DNA of 64,000 nucleotides from Puia sp. GTDB lineage: Bacteria; Bacteroidota; Bacteroidia; Chitinophagales; Chitinophagaceae. The first letter of the stretch is position 1, and each line of letters begins with the position of its first letter. The position numbers and the translations under genes are program-made. The notes under the pieces were generated by a model. The model had not been told where the DNA came from and ran no database searches. It saw only the letters and a program-made list of their open reading frames with translations. Shown one piece after another: positions 34,326 through 41,926 of the stretch. The DNA is taken from positions 50,936-114,935 of the forward strand of contig JARLGZ010000108.1 in the NCBI GenBank assembly GCA_031292515.1. The letters run 5' to 3'.

Positions 34326-35258
34326 ATGAAAAGAAAGTCAATATTGTTTGTCGCGTTTATTTTAAGCACCTGTTTTCTCAACGCGCAGCGGGTAGGATCT
34401 ACCCGGGAGTATATCATCACCCTGACCTCCCAGTGGAAAGGGGAACGTTTTCCGGATGGCAGACCCAAAGTATCGGATAATCTTTTAGAAAGGCTGAAAA
34501 AGATATCCCTGGAGGATGCCTGGGGCGTGCTGCGGAACAAAGGATACCAGAACCAGTTCGAAGGCGAGTGGCAGATCATCAACCCCGACAGCGTGATGAC
34601 GGGGCGTGTGGTGACTGCCCAGTACATGCCTTCCCGGCCAGACCTGATCGACGTGGTAAAAGAGCAGGGTAAGGTTGAAGGAAGGGCCCAGCAGGGGGGG
34701 ACCAATAGTTGGCCGATAAACGTATTGGTGGATGGCGACGTATACGTCGCGGACGGGTACGGAAAGATGGCGGACGGGACCCTGATCGGTGACAATCTCG
34801 GCAACGCTATCTATGCGAAGTCCCACAGGGGTGTCATCTTTTACGGTTCCGTGCGGGATCCCCAGGGACTGAGTGAGATACAGGGTTTTAACGCCTGGGT
34901 AAAGGGAACCGACCCTTCCTATATTCAGCAGATGATGCTCACCTCCATCAACGCGCCCATTCGCGTCGGCCGGGCCGTCGTATTGCCGGGCGATATTGTA
35001 TTGGCCAATAAATGGGGGGTGTTGTTCATCCCGGCTTTCCTGGCACCCGACCTGGTGCTCACTTCGGAGGTCACCGTTTTGCGCGATGAATTTGGACATC
35101 AGCGTTTAAAAGAGAAGAAATATCTCGCCGGCCAGATCGACAGCGAATGGTCCGCGGAGATCAAAAAGGACTTCCTCGACTGGATCCATAACTATCCGGG
35201 CAAATTACCGATGACCCAAAAGGAATTGGATGATTATCTGAAAGAGCGGAACTATTAA
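34326..35258 (+). CDS. secreted RraA-like / aldolase-type family protein
   Basis: After a signal peptide (SILFVAFILSTCFLNAQ) the protein has an RraA fold: SLEDAWGVLRNKGY, VMTGRVVTAQYMPSRP, NSWPINVLVDGDVYVADGYG, GTLIGDNLGNAIYAKSHRGVIFYGSVRD, and IRVGRAVVLPGDIVLANKWGVLFIPA. Members of this family include RNase E regulator RraA and HMG/CHA aldolases, the latter cleaving keto acids. An exported copy next to a UxuA-like enzyme fits sugar-acid breakdown; RNase regulation is excluded by its location. 313 residues or fewer. Its last 20 bp are tandem-duplicated and lead straight into the next ATG. Confidence 0.8.
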   Translation: MKRKSILFVAFILSTCFLNAQRVGSTREYIITLTSQWKGERFPDGRPKVSDNLLERLKKISLEDAWGVLRNKGYQNQFEGEWQIINPDSVMTGRVVTAQYMPSRPDLIDVVKEQGKVEGRAQQGGTNSWPINVLVDGDVYVADGYGKMADGTLIGDNLGNAIYAKSHRGVIFYGSVRDPQGLSEIQGFNAWVKGTDPSYIQQMMLTSINAPIRVGRAVVLPGDIVLANKWGVLFIPAFLAPDLVLTSEVTVLRDEFGHQRLKEKKYLAGQIDSEWSAEIKKDFLDWIHNYPGKLPMTQKELDDYLKERNY

Positions 35259-35278
35259 TGAAAGACCGTAACTATTAA
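35239..35278. repeat. 20-bp tandem duplication across the RraA-like stop codon
   Basis: The unit TGAAAGAGCGGAACTATTAA (35239-35258) is repeated at 35259-35278 with two mismatches. The first copy contains the stop; the end of the second copy overlaps the ATG of the PQQ dehydrogenase gene (35278). Confidence 0.85.
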
Positions 35279-37521
35279 TGAAGAAGATTTTCCTGTATAA
35301 CAAAATAGCTGTGCCTGATAAAACAGCCTGGGTCTTTTTGGGGGTTTGCCTGGTCGCCGCCGGGTGCCGCGATCATGGTTCCCGGAAGGGGCAGGTGGCG
35401 ATGGAAGCGGGTACGGATTACCCCGTATACGGAGGGAACAAGGCCGGCAATCGCTATTCCCCGCTCAGGCAGATCGATACGACCAATGTAAAGGACCTGC
35501 AGATTGCATGGACTTACGATGCCCGTGAAAAACAGGACACCGGCAACCCGGTTCGCCAGCGGCCCCGGGAGATCCAATGCCAGCCTATCGTAGTGAATGG
35601 CGTCCTCTACGGGACCAATTCCAAACTAGCCGTCTTCGCGTTGAATGCGGGTACGGGCGAACAGCTTTGGAAATTCGAGCCTATACAGGAAAGACAGCGT
35701 TTTAACACGAACAGGGGCGTTGCCTACTGGGAGAATGGGGATGATAAGCGGATACTGTATACGGCAGGCGCGTGGCTCTATGCACTGGATGCCAGGACCG
35801 GCAAACCGATAAACGGTTTTGGGAATGGCGGAAAGGTGGACCTCCATGAGGGGCTGGGCGCTGGCCTGCATCACGATGTGAATACCCTTTCGGTAACGGC
35901 GACGACACCCGGGGTCGTGTATAAGAATGTCCTGGTCCTGGGATCCAGTGTAAGTGAATCGGGTGACGCCGCTCCGGGTCATGTCCGCGGCTTTGACATC
36001 GTCAGCGGCAGGTTGCTCTGGACCTTCCACACCGTCCCGCAACCCGGGGAAGCCGGCTATGACACATGGCCGAAAGATGCCTATGAGAAGATAGGCGCTG
36101 CCAACAACTGGGGCGGACTGGCGGTAGATGAGAAAAGGGGGGCCGTCTATTTCGGTACCGGATCGCCGGCTTCCGACTTCTACGGCGGCGACCGGGCGGG
36201 CACCAATCTGTTCGCCAACTGTGTTGTCTCTCTGGACGCGGAAACCGGTAAATTGAAATGGTATTTTCAAACCATCCGCCACGATCTCTGGGACCGGGAT
36301 ATACCCTGTCCTCCCAATTTAGCGACGGTGAGTCATAATGGGAGAAATGTCGATGTCGTCATACAGGCCACCAAAGACGGGTTGGTATATGTGTTGGACC
36401 GGGATAGCGGGATTTCGCTGTTCCCGATCGAAGAACGTCCCGTTCCGGTAGCAGGTCTGCCAGGTGAACATCCCTGGCCGACCCAGATTTTTCCGCTAAA
36501 ACCTCTTCCACTCTGCCGTCAGTCTTTGACGGAGGAGGACCTTACCGATATTTCGCCTGAGTCGCACGCTTTCGCGAAAGAACGGTTCGATAAGACCCCC
36601 CAGCCGAATACGAAGTTTATGCCTCCTAATGAAGGAGGTACGCTGCTGATCGGATATAGCGGTGGGGCAGAGTGGGGGGGCAATGCGGTCGACCCGGAGG
36701 GGGTTCTCTATCAGAATGCAAATGAAGATGCCTGGGACCTTCAGATGGTCGACGTCACTGTGCTGAATAAGGAGCTGGCTTCATTCTCGCATGGGAACCT
36801 GGTCTATGCCAAAAATTGTTCTTTTTGTCATGGCATGGATAGAAAGGGGAGTGGCAGCCAATTTCCGAATCTATTGAATATCGGCGCCAGGCGCTCCGCG
36901 ACCGAGATCAATGCGATCGTTAAAACGGGCGCAGGGCGAATGCCTTCGTTCGCCTATCTCTCCGATGACGACCGGAACGCCCTGGTGGGTTTTCTGCTCA
37001 ATACCGAAGACAAGAAAAAGACAGCGAAAATAGCCTCCGAACACAGCAATGATATGGATACGGCCGTAAAGAAAAAGGGTGAGTTTCCTTATGAGCCCAG
37101 GTACATCAGCAAAGTCTGGAGAAAGTTTACCGATCAGGATGGTTACAACGCGGTAAAACCGCCCTGGGGGACCCTTAATGCAATAGACCTCAATACGGGA
37201 GATTATTTGTGGCGGGTGCCCCTGGGGGAATTCCCGGAGCTGACAAAAAAAGGCATACCCATCACCGGGACACAGAGTTATGGCGGCCCGGTCGTAACGG
37301 CCGGCGGTCTGCTTTTTATCGCCGGCACCCGGGATGAGAAGATCAGGGCCTTTAACAGGAAGACCGGTAAGGTTGTCTGGGAATACCAGCTTCCGGCCGG
37401 TGCGTTCGCCACTCCCATCACCTATGAGAAAGACGGGAAGCAATACGTGGTGATTGCCGCGGGAGGAGCAAAAGAAGGCTCGAAGCCGGGGGGGTGGTAT
37501 GTCGCTTTCACATTGAAATAA
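35278..37521 (+). CDS. PQQ-dependent dehydrogenase with inserted cytochrome c domain, lipoprotein
   Basis: Lipoprotein signal ending VAAGC with Cys at residue 30. The eight-bladed quinoprotein propeller starts YPVYGGNKAGNRYSPLRQID and has the typical W-type repeats (LQIAWTYDA, ARTGKPI, VVSLDAETGKLKWYFQTIRHDLWDRD, GYSGGAEWGGNA, AFNRKTGKVVWEYQLPAG). Between blades, around residue 515, a c-type heme domain is inserted: CSFCHG with the downstream Met region GRMPSFAYLS. This is the membrane-bound glucose/quinate dehydrogenase-like architecture with a built-in electron exit. It probably oxidises a sugar or alcohol in the periplasm and hands electrons to cytochromes. PQQ synthesis genes are not in the window. 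Overlaps the RraA stop duplication. Confidence 0.9.
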   Translation: MKKIFLYNKIAVPDKTAWVFLGVCLVAAGCRDHGSRKGQVAMEAGTDYPVYGGNKAGNRYSPLRQIDTTNVKDLQIAWTYDAREKQDTGNPVRQRPREIQCQPIVVNGVLYGTNSKLAVFALNAGTGEQLWKFEPIQERQRFNTNRGVAYWENGDDKRILYTAGAWLYALDARTGKPINGFGNGGKVDLHEGLGAGLHHDVNTLSVTATTPGVVYKNVLVLGSSVSESGDAAPGHVRGFDIVSGRLLWTFHTVPQPGEAGYDTWPKDAYEKIGAANNWGGLAVDEKRGAVYFGTGSPASDFYGGDRAGTNLFANCVVSLDAETGKLKWYFQTIRHDLWDRDIPCPPNLATVSHNGRNVDVVIQATKDGLVYVLDRDSGISLFPIEERPVPVAGLPGEHPWPTQIFPLKPLPLCRQSLTEEDLTDISPESHAFAKERFDKTPQPNTKFMPPNEGGTLLIGYSGGAEWGGNAVDPEGVLYQNANEDAWDLQMVDVTVLNKELASFSHGNLVYAKNCSFCHGMDRKGSGSQFPNLLNIGARRSATEINAIVKTGAGRMPSFAYLSDDDRNALVGFLLNTEDKKKTAKIASEHSNDMDTAVKKKGEFPYEPRYISKVWRKFTDQDGYNAVKPPWGTLNAIDLNTGDYLWRVPLGEFPELTKKGIPITGTQSYGGPVVTAGGLLFIAGTRDEKIRAFNRKTGKVVWEYQLPAGAFATPITYEKDGKQYVVIAAGGAKEGSKPGGWYVAFTLK

Positions 37522-37603
37522 GCCTGTTCCGCCGGAGTTATTTTAGGACCCGTTTTGCCTTTGACATCATTTTCATTTTATAGTCTGAATTCAATTTACT
37601 TCC

Positions 37604-38335
37604 ATGAGAAAATTCTATGCCAGTCTGATCGTGGTGTTTTGTCTTTGTCAACTGCCGGCCGGGACACAGGCCCAATCTCAGTCTCAATCCCAGTCCCAGT
37701 CCGGGTCGGGCGGTAAGTGGACCTGGTTGTTTGACGGCAAGTCGGTCGCACGGCTGAGAGGCTATATGATGGACTCTTTTCCCAGCCAGGCCTGGAAAGT
37801 CGAGGACGGCGCGCTGGTGGCGCAGACCGACGTCCCGAATGTCGATTTTCTCACCCGGGACAACTACAAAAATTTCGAGCTTTCCCTCGACTGGGCTGTT
37901 TCCTCCGGTGGCAATAGCGGCGTGTTCTATTATGTCGTCGAAAAATCGGCGCATGAATCGCATAACGGGAACAGCCCGAATTGGCTGGACAACTTCGAGA
38001 TGCAGATACTGGACGATATCGGTTTCAATGACACGGCCGCCATCCGGTCGGCAGGATCCCTTTATGACCTGATCGTTCCAAAGAATAAAGTCCTTAAACC
38101 GGTGGGGCAGTATAATACAGCCAGATTGATCGTAAATCGTGGACATGTCGAACATTGGCTGAATGGAGTAAAGATCGTCGAATACGATCTTGGATCGGCC
38201 GCCATCAAAGCGTTGATCAGCAAGAGTAAATACCGGAACAACCCGGATTTTGCCAAAAATACCGACGGTCATATCATGTTCCAGCACCACGGGCAGAAAG
38301 TCTGGCTGAAGGATATAAAGATCAGGTCCCTCTGA
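37604..38335 (+). CDS. secreted DUF1080 (3-keto-disaccharide hydrolase type) protein
   Basis: Signal peptide (FYASLIVVFCLCQLPAGTQA) followed by a Gln/Ser-repeat linker (QSQSQSQSQSGSGG) encoded by a slippery CAGTCC-type hexamer microsatellite at about 37675-37700. The rest is a DUF1080 jelly-roll domain: WTWLFDGKSV, WKVEDGALVAQTDVPN, YKNFELSLDWAVSSGGNSGVFYYV, EMQILDDIGF, HWLNGVKIVEYDL, IMFQHHGQKVWLKDIKIR. Characterised members hydrolyse 3-keto-glycosides. In line with the upstream PQQ dehydrogenase it may process oxidised sugars, but this pairing is inferred. Length 243 residues. Confidence 0.88.
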   Translation: MRKFYASLIVVFCLCQLPAGTQAQSQSQSQSQSGSGGKWTWLFDGKSVARLRGYMMDSFPSQAWKVEDGALVAQTDVPNVDFLTRDNYKNFELSLDWAVSSGGNSGVFYYVVEKSAHESHNGNSPNWLDNFEMQILDDIGFNDTAAIRSAGSLYDLIVPKNKVLKPVGQYNTARLIVNRGHVEHWLNGVKIVEYDLGSAAIKALISKSKYRNNPDFAKNTDGHIMFQHHGQKVWLKDIKIRSL

Positions 38336-38419
38336 ACCGCGGGATTCCTTTTCCGCGGGCCGACGCATTAATTTTCCCTTAAAGCTTCTCCAGGCTTCCT
38401 TATCTAAGCTCCCTTTCCA

Positions 38420-38427
38420 TACTTTTG
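38420..38427 (+). promoter_or_regulatory. TAnnTTTG box next to the dienelactone hydrolase start
   Basis: TACTTTTG matches TAnnTTTG exactly and ends 3 bp before the ATG at 38431. If used, transcription would start at or near the start codon (leaderless). The -33 element is poor. Confidence 0.4.
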
Positions 38428-38430
38428 AGG

Positions 38431-39135
38431 ATGACCAATCACGATTTTATCACGATTCCCGTCGCGGACGGTACAGAAATGGATGTCTACATTGCCTTTC
38501 CCGAGAAGAAAGGGCCTTCGCCGGCCATTATCGTAATCCAGGAAGCATATGGCGTGAACTCGCATATCCGGAATGTCACGGAACGTCTCTATAAGGAGGG
38601 TTATGTTGCCATCTCTCCGGATATTTTTCATCGCACGATCAAAAGAGCGGACATACCGTATACGGATTTTTCGGCGGCTATGCCGCATTACCAGGCCGTG
38701 ACTAACGAAGGGTTGAAAGCGGATCTCGAGGCCTTGTATGGCTGGTTGCAGAAACAATCGGCTGTCGAACACGACAAGATCGGCAGCATCGGCTTCTGTC
38801 TGGGCGGACGGGTCTCTTTCCTGGCAAATGCGGTATTGCCCTTGTCGGCAGCGATCTCTTATTACGGTGGCGGTTTGGAAACACTGACCACGGAGGCGCC
38901 GAATCTGCACGGAGCCCAATTGTTCGTGTGGGGAGGACTGGACACCCATATTACACAGGAGAAAAGAGAGGCTATTCTTCAGGCTGTCGACGCTGCGGGG
39001 AAGAAATATGCTTACGCCGTTTTTTCATATGCCGGCCATGCTTTCAACTCGGACGACCGCCCCAGCTATAATCCGGAGGCAGCAAAAGAGGCATGGGGCC
39101 TGTCTCTCGGGTTCCTCGCGAATAATCTGAAATAG
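38431..39135 (+). CDS. dienelactone hydrolase family protein
   Basis: Cytosolic alpha/beta hydrolase of 234 residues. The dienelactone hydrolase catalytic triad is visible: nucleophile Cys in GSIGFCLGGRVS, Asp in GGLDTHI, and His in YAGHAFNSD. The N-terminal VIQEAYGVNSHIRNVTERLYKEGYVAISPDIFHR is typical. Family members hydrolyse cyclic lactones in aromatic degradation, but many are esterases of unknown substrate. The start is the ATG at 38431; an in-frame TTG lies two codons upstream. It stands alone between the DUF1080 and DUF1801 genes. Confidence 0.88.
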   Translation: MTNHDFITIPVADGTEMDVYIAFPEKKGPSPAIIVIQEAYGVNSHIRNVTERLYKEGYVAISPDIFHRTIKRADIPYTDFSAAMPHYQAVTNEGLKADLEALYGWLQKQSAVEHDKIGSIGFCLGGRVSFLANAVLPLSAAISYYGGGLETLTTEAPNLHGAQLFVWGGLDTHITQEKREAILQAVDAAGKKYAYAVFSYAGHAFNSDDRPSYNPEAAKEAWGLSLGFLANNLK

Positions 39136-39212
39136 CTCAGTTTTGATATTGATTCGTGTACGGAAATAGCCTTCTTTTCTGTAAATTCAACAGCCAATTA
39201 AAAGCGGACTGG

Positions 39213-39629
39213 ATGGTTGAAGAGAAAGCAAAACCGACCGAACGATCCGTCGGGGATTTTATAAACGGCATTGCCGATCCAAATGTGCGGAAAGATTGTT
39301 TCAGTCTTATCGCCATCATGGAAAAGGTGACTGGGTTTGCGCCTGTCATGTGGGGATCTTCCATCGTCGGTTTTGGCAAATACCATTACAGGTATGAGAG
39401 CGGTCACGAAGGGGACTGCTGTATAACCGGCTTTTCGCCCAGGAAACAGAATCTGTCTTTGTATGTGATGGCTGGTTTTCCGGGACAAGCGGATCTTTTA
39501 AAAAAGATTGGTAAACATAAAGCCGGGAAGGGCTGTCTATACATCAGGGGATTGAAAGATATCGATGCAGAGGTCCTGGAAAGTCTTATCCGAAAATCAA
39601 TAGACTTTACAAAAAAGAAGATTCTCTGA
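39213..39629 (+). CDS. DUF1801 domain protein
   Basis: A 138-residue soluble protein with the DUF1801 (YdhG-like) fold: RSVGDFINGIADPNVRKDCFSLIAIMEKVTG, the aromatic-rich MWGSSIVGFGKYHYRYESGHEGDCCITGFSPRKQ, then LYVMAGFPGQADLLKKIGKHKAGKGCLYI and a C-terminal helix ending DFTKKKIL. Function is not established; the family often appears with iron or stress genes. The ATG at 39213 (MVEEKAKPTERS) fits homologous N-termini; the frame is open from 39156. Confidence 0.8.
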   Translation: MVEEKAKPTERSVGDFINGIADPNVRKDCFSLIAIMEKVTGFAPVMWGSSIVGFGKYHYRYESGHEGDCCITGFSPRKQNLSLYVMAGFPGQADLLKKIGKHKAGKGCLYIRGLKDIDAEVLESLIRKSIDFTKKKIL

Positions 39630-39671
39630 AAAAAGGGCAAGCAATCGTGTCGGACTATATGCGCGGAAAGG

Positions 39672-40022
39672 CTACAGGGCTTCCGTGTCCTTTATGACGG
39701 TTTGTTTTACAACCCATTTGGTGGGCGGGTTGGCTATAAGTTTCACTTTTTGATCGGCATTTTCCAGGGTCATATGATAGGAAGTCTTTCCGTTGGAAAC
39801 TTCTTTGTAAAGCTCCGTGATCCAATAATCCTTGTAATTCATTTTGACGGAACGCAGGAGCCGGGAGGGCAATTTGTCTGAAAGGATATTCCGGACAACC
39901 GCGGTGCTTTTTTTCGTGGTATGGGCGCTTGCGGGATTGTTCTCCACGGGATCGTTGGAATTTCGCGCATAAGTGGTTCCGATAGCCAAAAATAATACGC
40001 TGGTAAGAATAATAGATTTCAT
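39672..40022 (-). CDS. small secreted PepSY-like protein
   Basis: A 116-residue product starting MKSIILTSVLFLAIGTTYAR (signal peptide), then a low-complexity linker and a single PepSY-like/beta-lactamase-inhibitor-like module (LPSRLLRSVKMNYKDYWITELYKEVSNGKTSYHMTLENADQKVKLIANP). Such proteins in Bacteroidota are short periplasmic proteins of unknown role. Start chosen at 40022, the ATG before the signal peptide. No operon partner. Confidence 0.7.
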   Translation of the reverse strand: MKSIILTSVLFLAIGTTYARNSNDPVENNPASAHTTKKSTAVVRNILSDKLPSRLLRSVKMNYKDYWITELYKEVSNGKTSYHMTLENADQKVKLIANPPTKWVVKQTVIKDTEAL

Positions 40023-40329
40023 AGGGATGTCTATTTCTGATTTTAAATATTGCCCCCTATAAACGGCGATCGGTGAAGGAAAGTATCTCCGGAAGGATAT
40101 TTTCATGTTAAAGAAAGGCGTTTTTAGCGGCGATTAAAAATATGTCGCATACTGTTTACGCATATTGCTTTGTGATATAGACATTTGCCACTTCGGTTTC
40201 CCATTGCCGGAAAATAGGAAGCCGGCAAAATAACTTCGTATTTGCCAGCTTTTAATGTCGTCTTCCAGGGGAAGTTGTACATTTTACAATATGTTATATA
40301 TATATATATAACATAGATTCAGGACTCCT
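40023..40329. other. intergenic region with long AT palindrome
   Basis: No convincing gene. A minus-strand frame from ATG 40282 to TAA 40124 (52 codons) begins MYNFPWKTTLKAGKYEV, which looks protein-like, but the later part does not; it may be a decayed gene with a frameshift. The palindrome at 40290-40315 is listed separately. Confidence 0.4.
40290..40315. repeat. 26-bp perfect palindrome with (TA)n core
   Basis: ATGTT, a run of alternating TA and AACAT make an uninterrupted palindrome (extended by one T/A pair at each end) 15 bp after the stop of the arylsulfotransferase-like gene. It could extrude as a cruciform or act as a crude terminator; it lacks a T-run. Confidence 0.75.
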
Positions 40330-41562
40330 CTACTGCAGGTATTTGTAGGCGCGGTAGGTGGGCTCCGTGCCTATAAATTCACTGATCTTTTGCCCGGTAG
40401 TATAATTGATCTCAAGAAGATAGTTGGCCGTGCCTCCTCCTATAAAGTAGTTGGGGCCTAGTTTCTGTACCGAACCCGTCAACAGCGTGAAGGGCTCTGG
40501 TATCTTGAATTGCGTGGAGCTCGTAATCACCTTGTTGGCCTCATCCAATTGAAATTCGACTACGCGTGAATAGGGGCGTAAGGTCGAGTCTCCGTCATCG
40601 AAGATCAGCAGCGTCCGGTTACTGTCCACGAGTGTCGCATTGTGCTGACGCAGGAAGACCTGGTTGGGGGTCAGGGCGAAATCGCTGTTTGCGCCACCCA
40701 GACGCCAGACGATGGCGCCCGTCTGCCGGTTGATTTTGATGACCTGGTCCTGGTTGCGCATGGAGCAGATGAGATTATTATCCCTGGGGTCCACGAACAT
40801 TGAATTCATATGCATATAATCCTGGGCGGCCAGCGAGTCGGTAAAGATGTTTCCTTCAACGCTATTGGCATAAAACGAGGTATCCGCGCTTCCATCCCAA
40901 TGCCAAACCACGGTTCCGTTTTTGACCTCTTCTATAAGCGGCGCCAGTACCGGGACGCTCGTCGCGGAAGTCAACCGGGCAGGGATATTTGTCACATATT
41001 TATTGATATAGCTGAGCGTGATATAATCGCTGTCTGAAAGAAGGATGAAATCATGGACATCCAAGGCCTGGCCAGCCTGAAAGAGACTGTCAAACGGGGT
41101 GAAATTGATCCTCTGCAGCGTATTCAGGCTGCTGTCGGCCACGATAGCATAGCCGGCATTCTGGTCCACTCCCAGAAGCCTGAGGGCTCCGGGATCGTTC
41201 ACGAGATAGGTATAACGAATCTGGCCATTGATGATCCACCGGTTCAGGCAAAAGGCGGTTCCGGGCGTATACTTTTCCTGCAACGCCTTACCGCTTTGGT
41301 CCATGATCAACAGAAACCCCGTCGACTGGTCAATGGGGAGGATGGACTCATTATATGGAGTTGTCAGGATGATGCCGGGAGGCGGGGAGGTGGTAGTATC
41401 AACCGTGTATATGGACTGAGTCAGCGGGTGCGTAGCGAGGTAGGCGGCTACTACCTGATCGTTGGAAGGGGTTTTACTGCAGTAAGTAGCAAAGAGCGTA
41501 ATAAAAAAAAGAGTGACAAAAACGACGGGCGGACGGATCAGCAGATTGGTTGGTTTCCTCAC
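40330..41562 (-). CDS. arylsulfotransferase-like (ASST) lipoprotein
   Basis: N-terminal hydrophobic signal with a lipobox-like LFATYCSK (Cys28), so probably anchored in the outer or inner membrane from outside. The rest is the six-bladed ASST propeller: a repeated GTVVWHWDGS / GAIVWRLGGANSDF pattern with MHMNSMFVDP and FLRQHNATLVDSN, the latter covering the catalytic His of the arylsulfotransferase_2 type. ASSTs transfer sulfate between phenols. Length 410 residues. The true donor is unknown, and some family members are thought to be inactive binding proteins. A terminator for an upstream minus-strand gene lies 75-112 bp before its start. Confidence 0.75.
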   Translation of the reverse strand: MRKPTNLLIRPPVVFVTLFFITLFATYCSKTPSNDQVVAAYLATHPLTQSIYTVDTTTSPPPGIILTTPYNESILPIDQSTGFLLIMDQSGKALQEKYTPGTAFCLNRWIINGQIRYTYLVNDPGALRLLGVDQNAGYAIVADSSLNTLQRINFTPFDSLFQAGQALDVHDFILLSDSDYITLSYINKYVTNIPARLTSATSVPVLAPLIEEVKNGTVVWHWDGSADTSFYANSVEGNIFTDSLAAQDYMHMNSMFVDPRDNNLICSMRNQDQVIKINRQTGAIVWRLGGANSDFALTPNQVFLRQHNATLVDSNRTLLIFDDGDSTLRPYSRVVEFQLDEANKVITSSTQFKIPEPFTLLTGSVQKLGPNYFIGGGTANYLLEINYTTGQKISEFIGTEPTYRAYKYLQ

Positions 41563-41636
41563 CTGATATTATTTGTTCGTTAGAAAAGATGGTTTGCGGG
41601 TTGGATAAGCGTTTTGTCCTGAGGTTTAATATACGC

Positions 41637-41674
41637 AAAAAAAAAGCCGGATTTGTGGAAATCGGTCTATCCGG
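41637..41674 (-). terminator. Rho-independent terminator upstream of the ASST gene
   Basis: On the minus strand CCGGAT...ATCCGG (41647-41674) is followed by nine T residues. It terminates a minus-strand transcript that would come from the small frame at 41690-41875. Confidence 0.75.
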
Positions 41675-41689
41675 AGTCTTTGCCGGTAA

Positions 41690-41875
41690 TTACTTGTAAA
41701 TCGGTGGCGATTCGTACCATGAAGCGCCCATGAAACCTTCACTGAAAGACAGGGCATTCAGCAAAAAATTGATGTCCTCGGGAATAATTGATAAATTTGA
41801 ACGCACTCCAAATCTATGTTTGAAGCCTTCCGGAAATACGGGCTGCGGTTCGTCCATCGATAAACCATCCATCAT
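41690..41875 (-). CDS. small hypothetical protein
   Basis: A 61-residue frame starting MMDGLSMDEPQPVFPEGF and ending GASWYESPPIYK. The only independent support is the strong terminator 16 bp after its stop, which otherwise has no gene to serve. No known domain, signal or helix is visible, and the start lies in a repetitive CATCAT-rich stretch. It may be the tail of a lost gene. Treat as tentative. Confidence 0.3.
   Translation of the reverse strand: MMDGLSMDEPQPVFPEGFKHRFGVRSNLSIIPEDINFLLNALSFSEGFMGASWYESPPIYK
41769..41799 (+). promoter_or_regulatory. promoter of the diheme cytochrome gene
   Basis: TTG at 41769-41771, a 20-bp spacer and an exact TAAATTTG (41792-41799). The transcript would have a leader of about 120 nt before 41927. 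The stretch between is rich in CATC words with no gene on this strand. Confidence 0.5.
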
Positions 41876-41926
41876 AAATCATCGATCACTAAACCCCATC
41901 AACCATCATTTACCAACCTGACTGTA

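Noticed and set aside
40124..40282. 52-codon minus-strand frame before the PepSY-like gene
   Set aside because: Only the first half looks like protein; possible frameshifted remnant but not enough to call.
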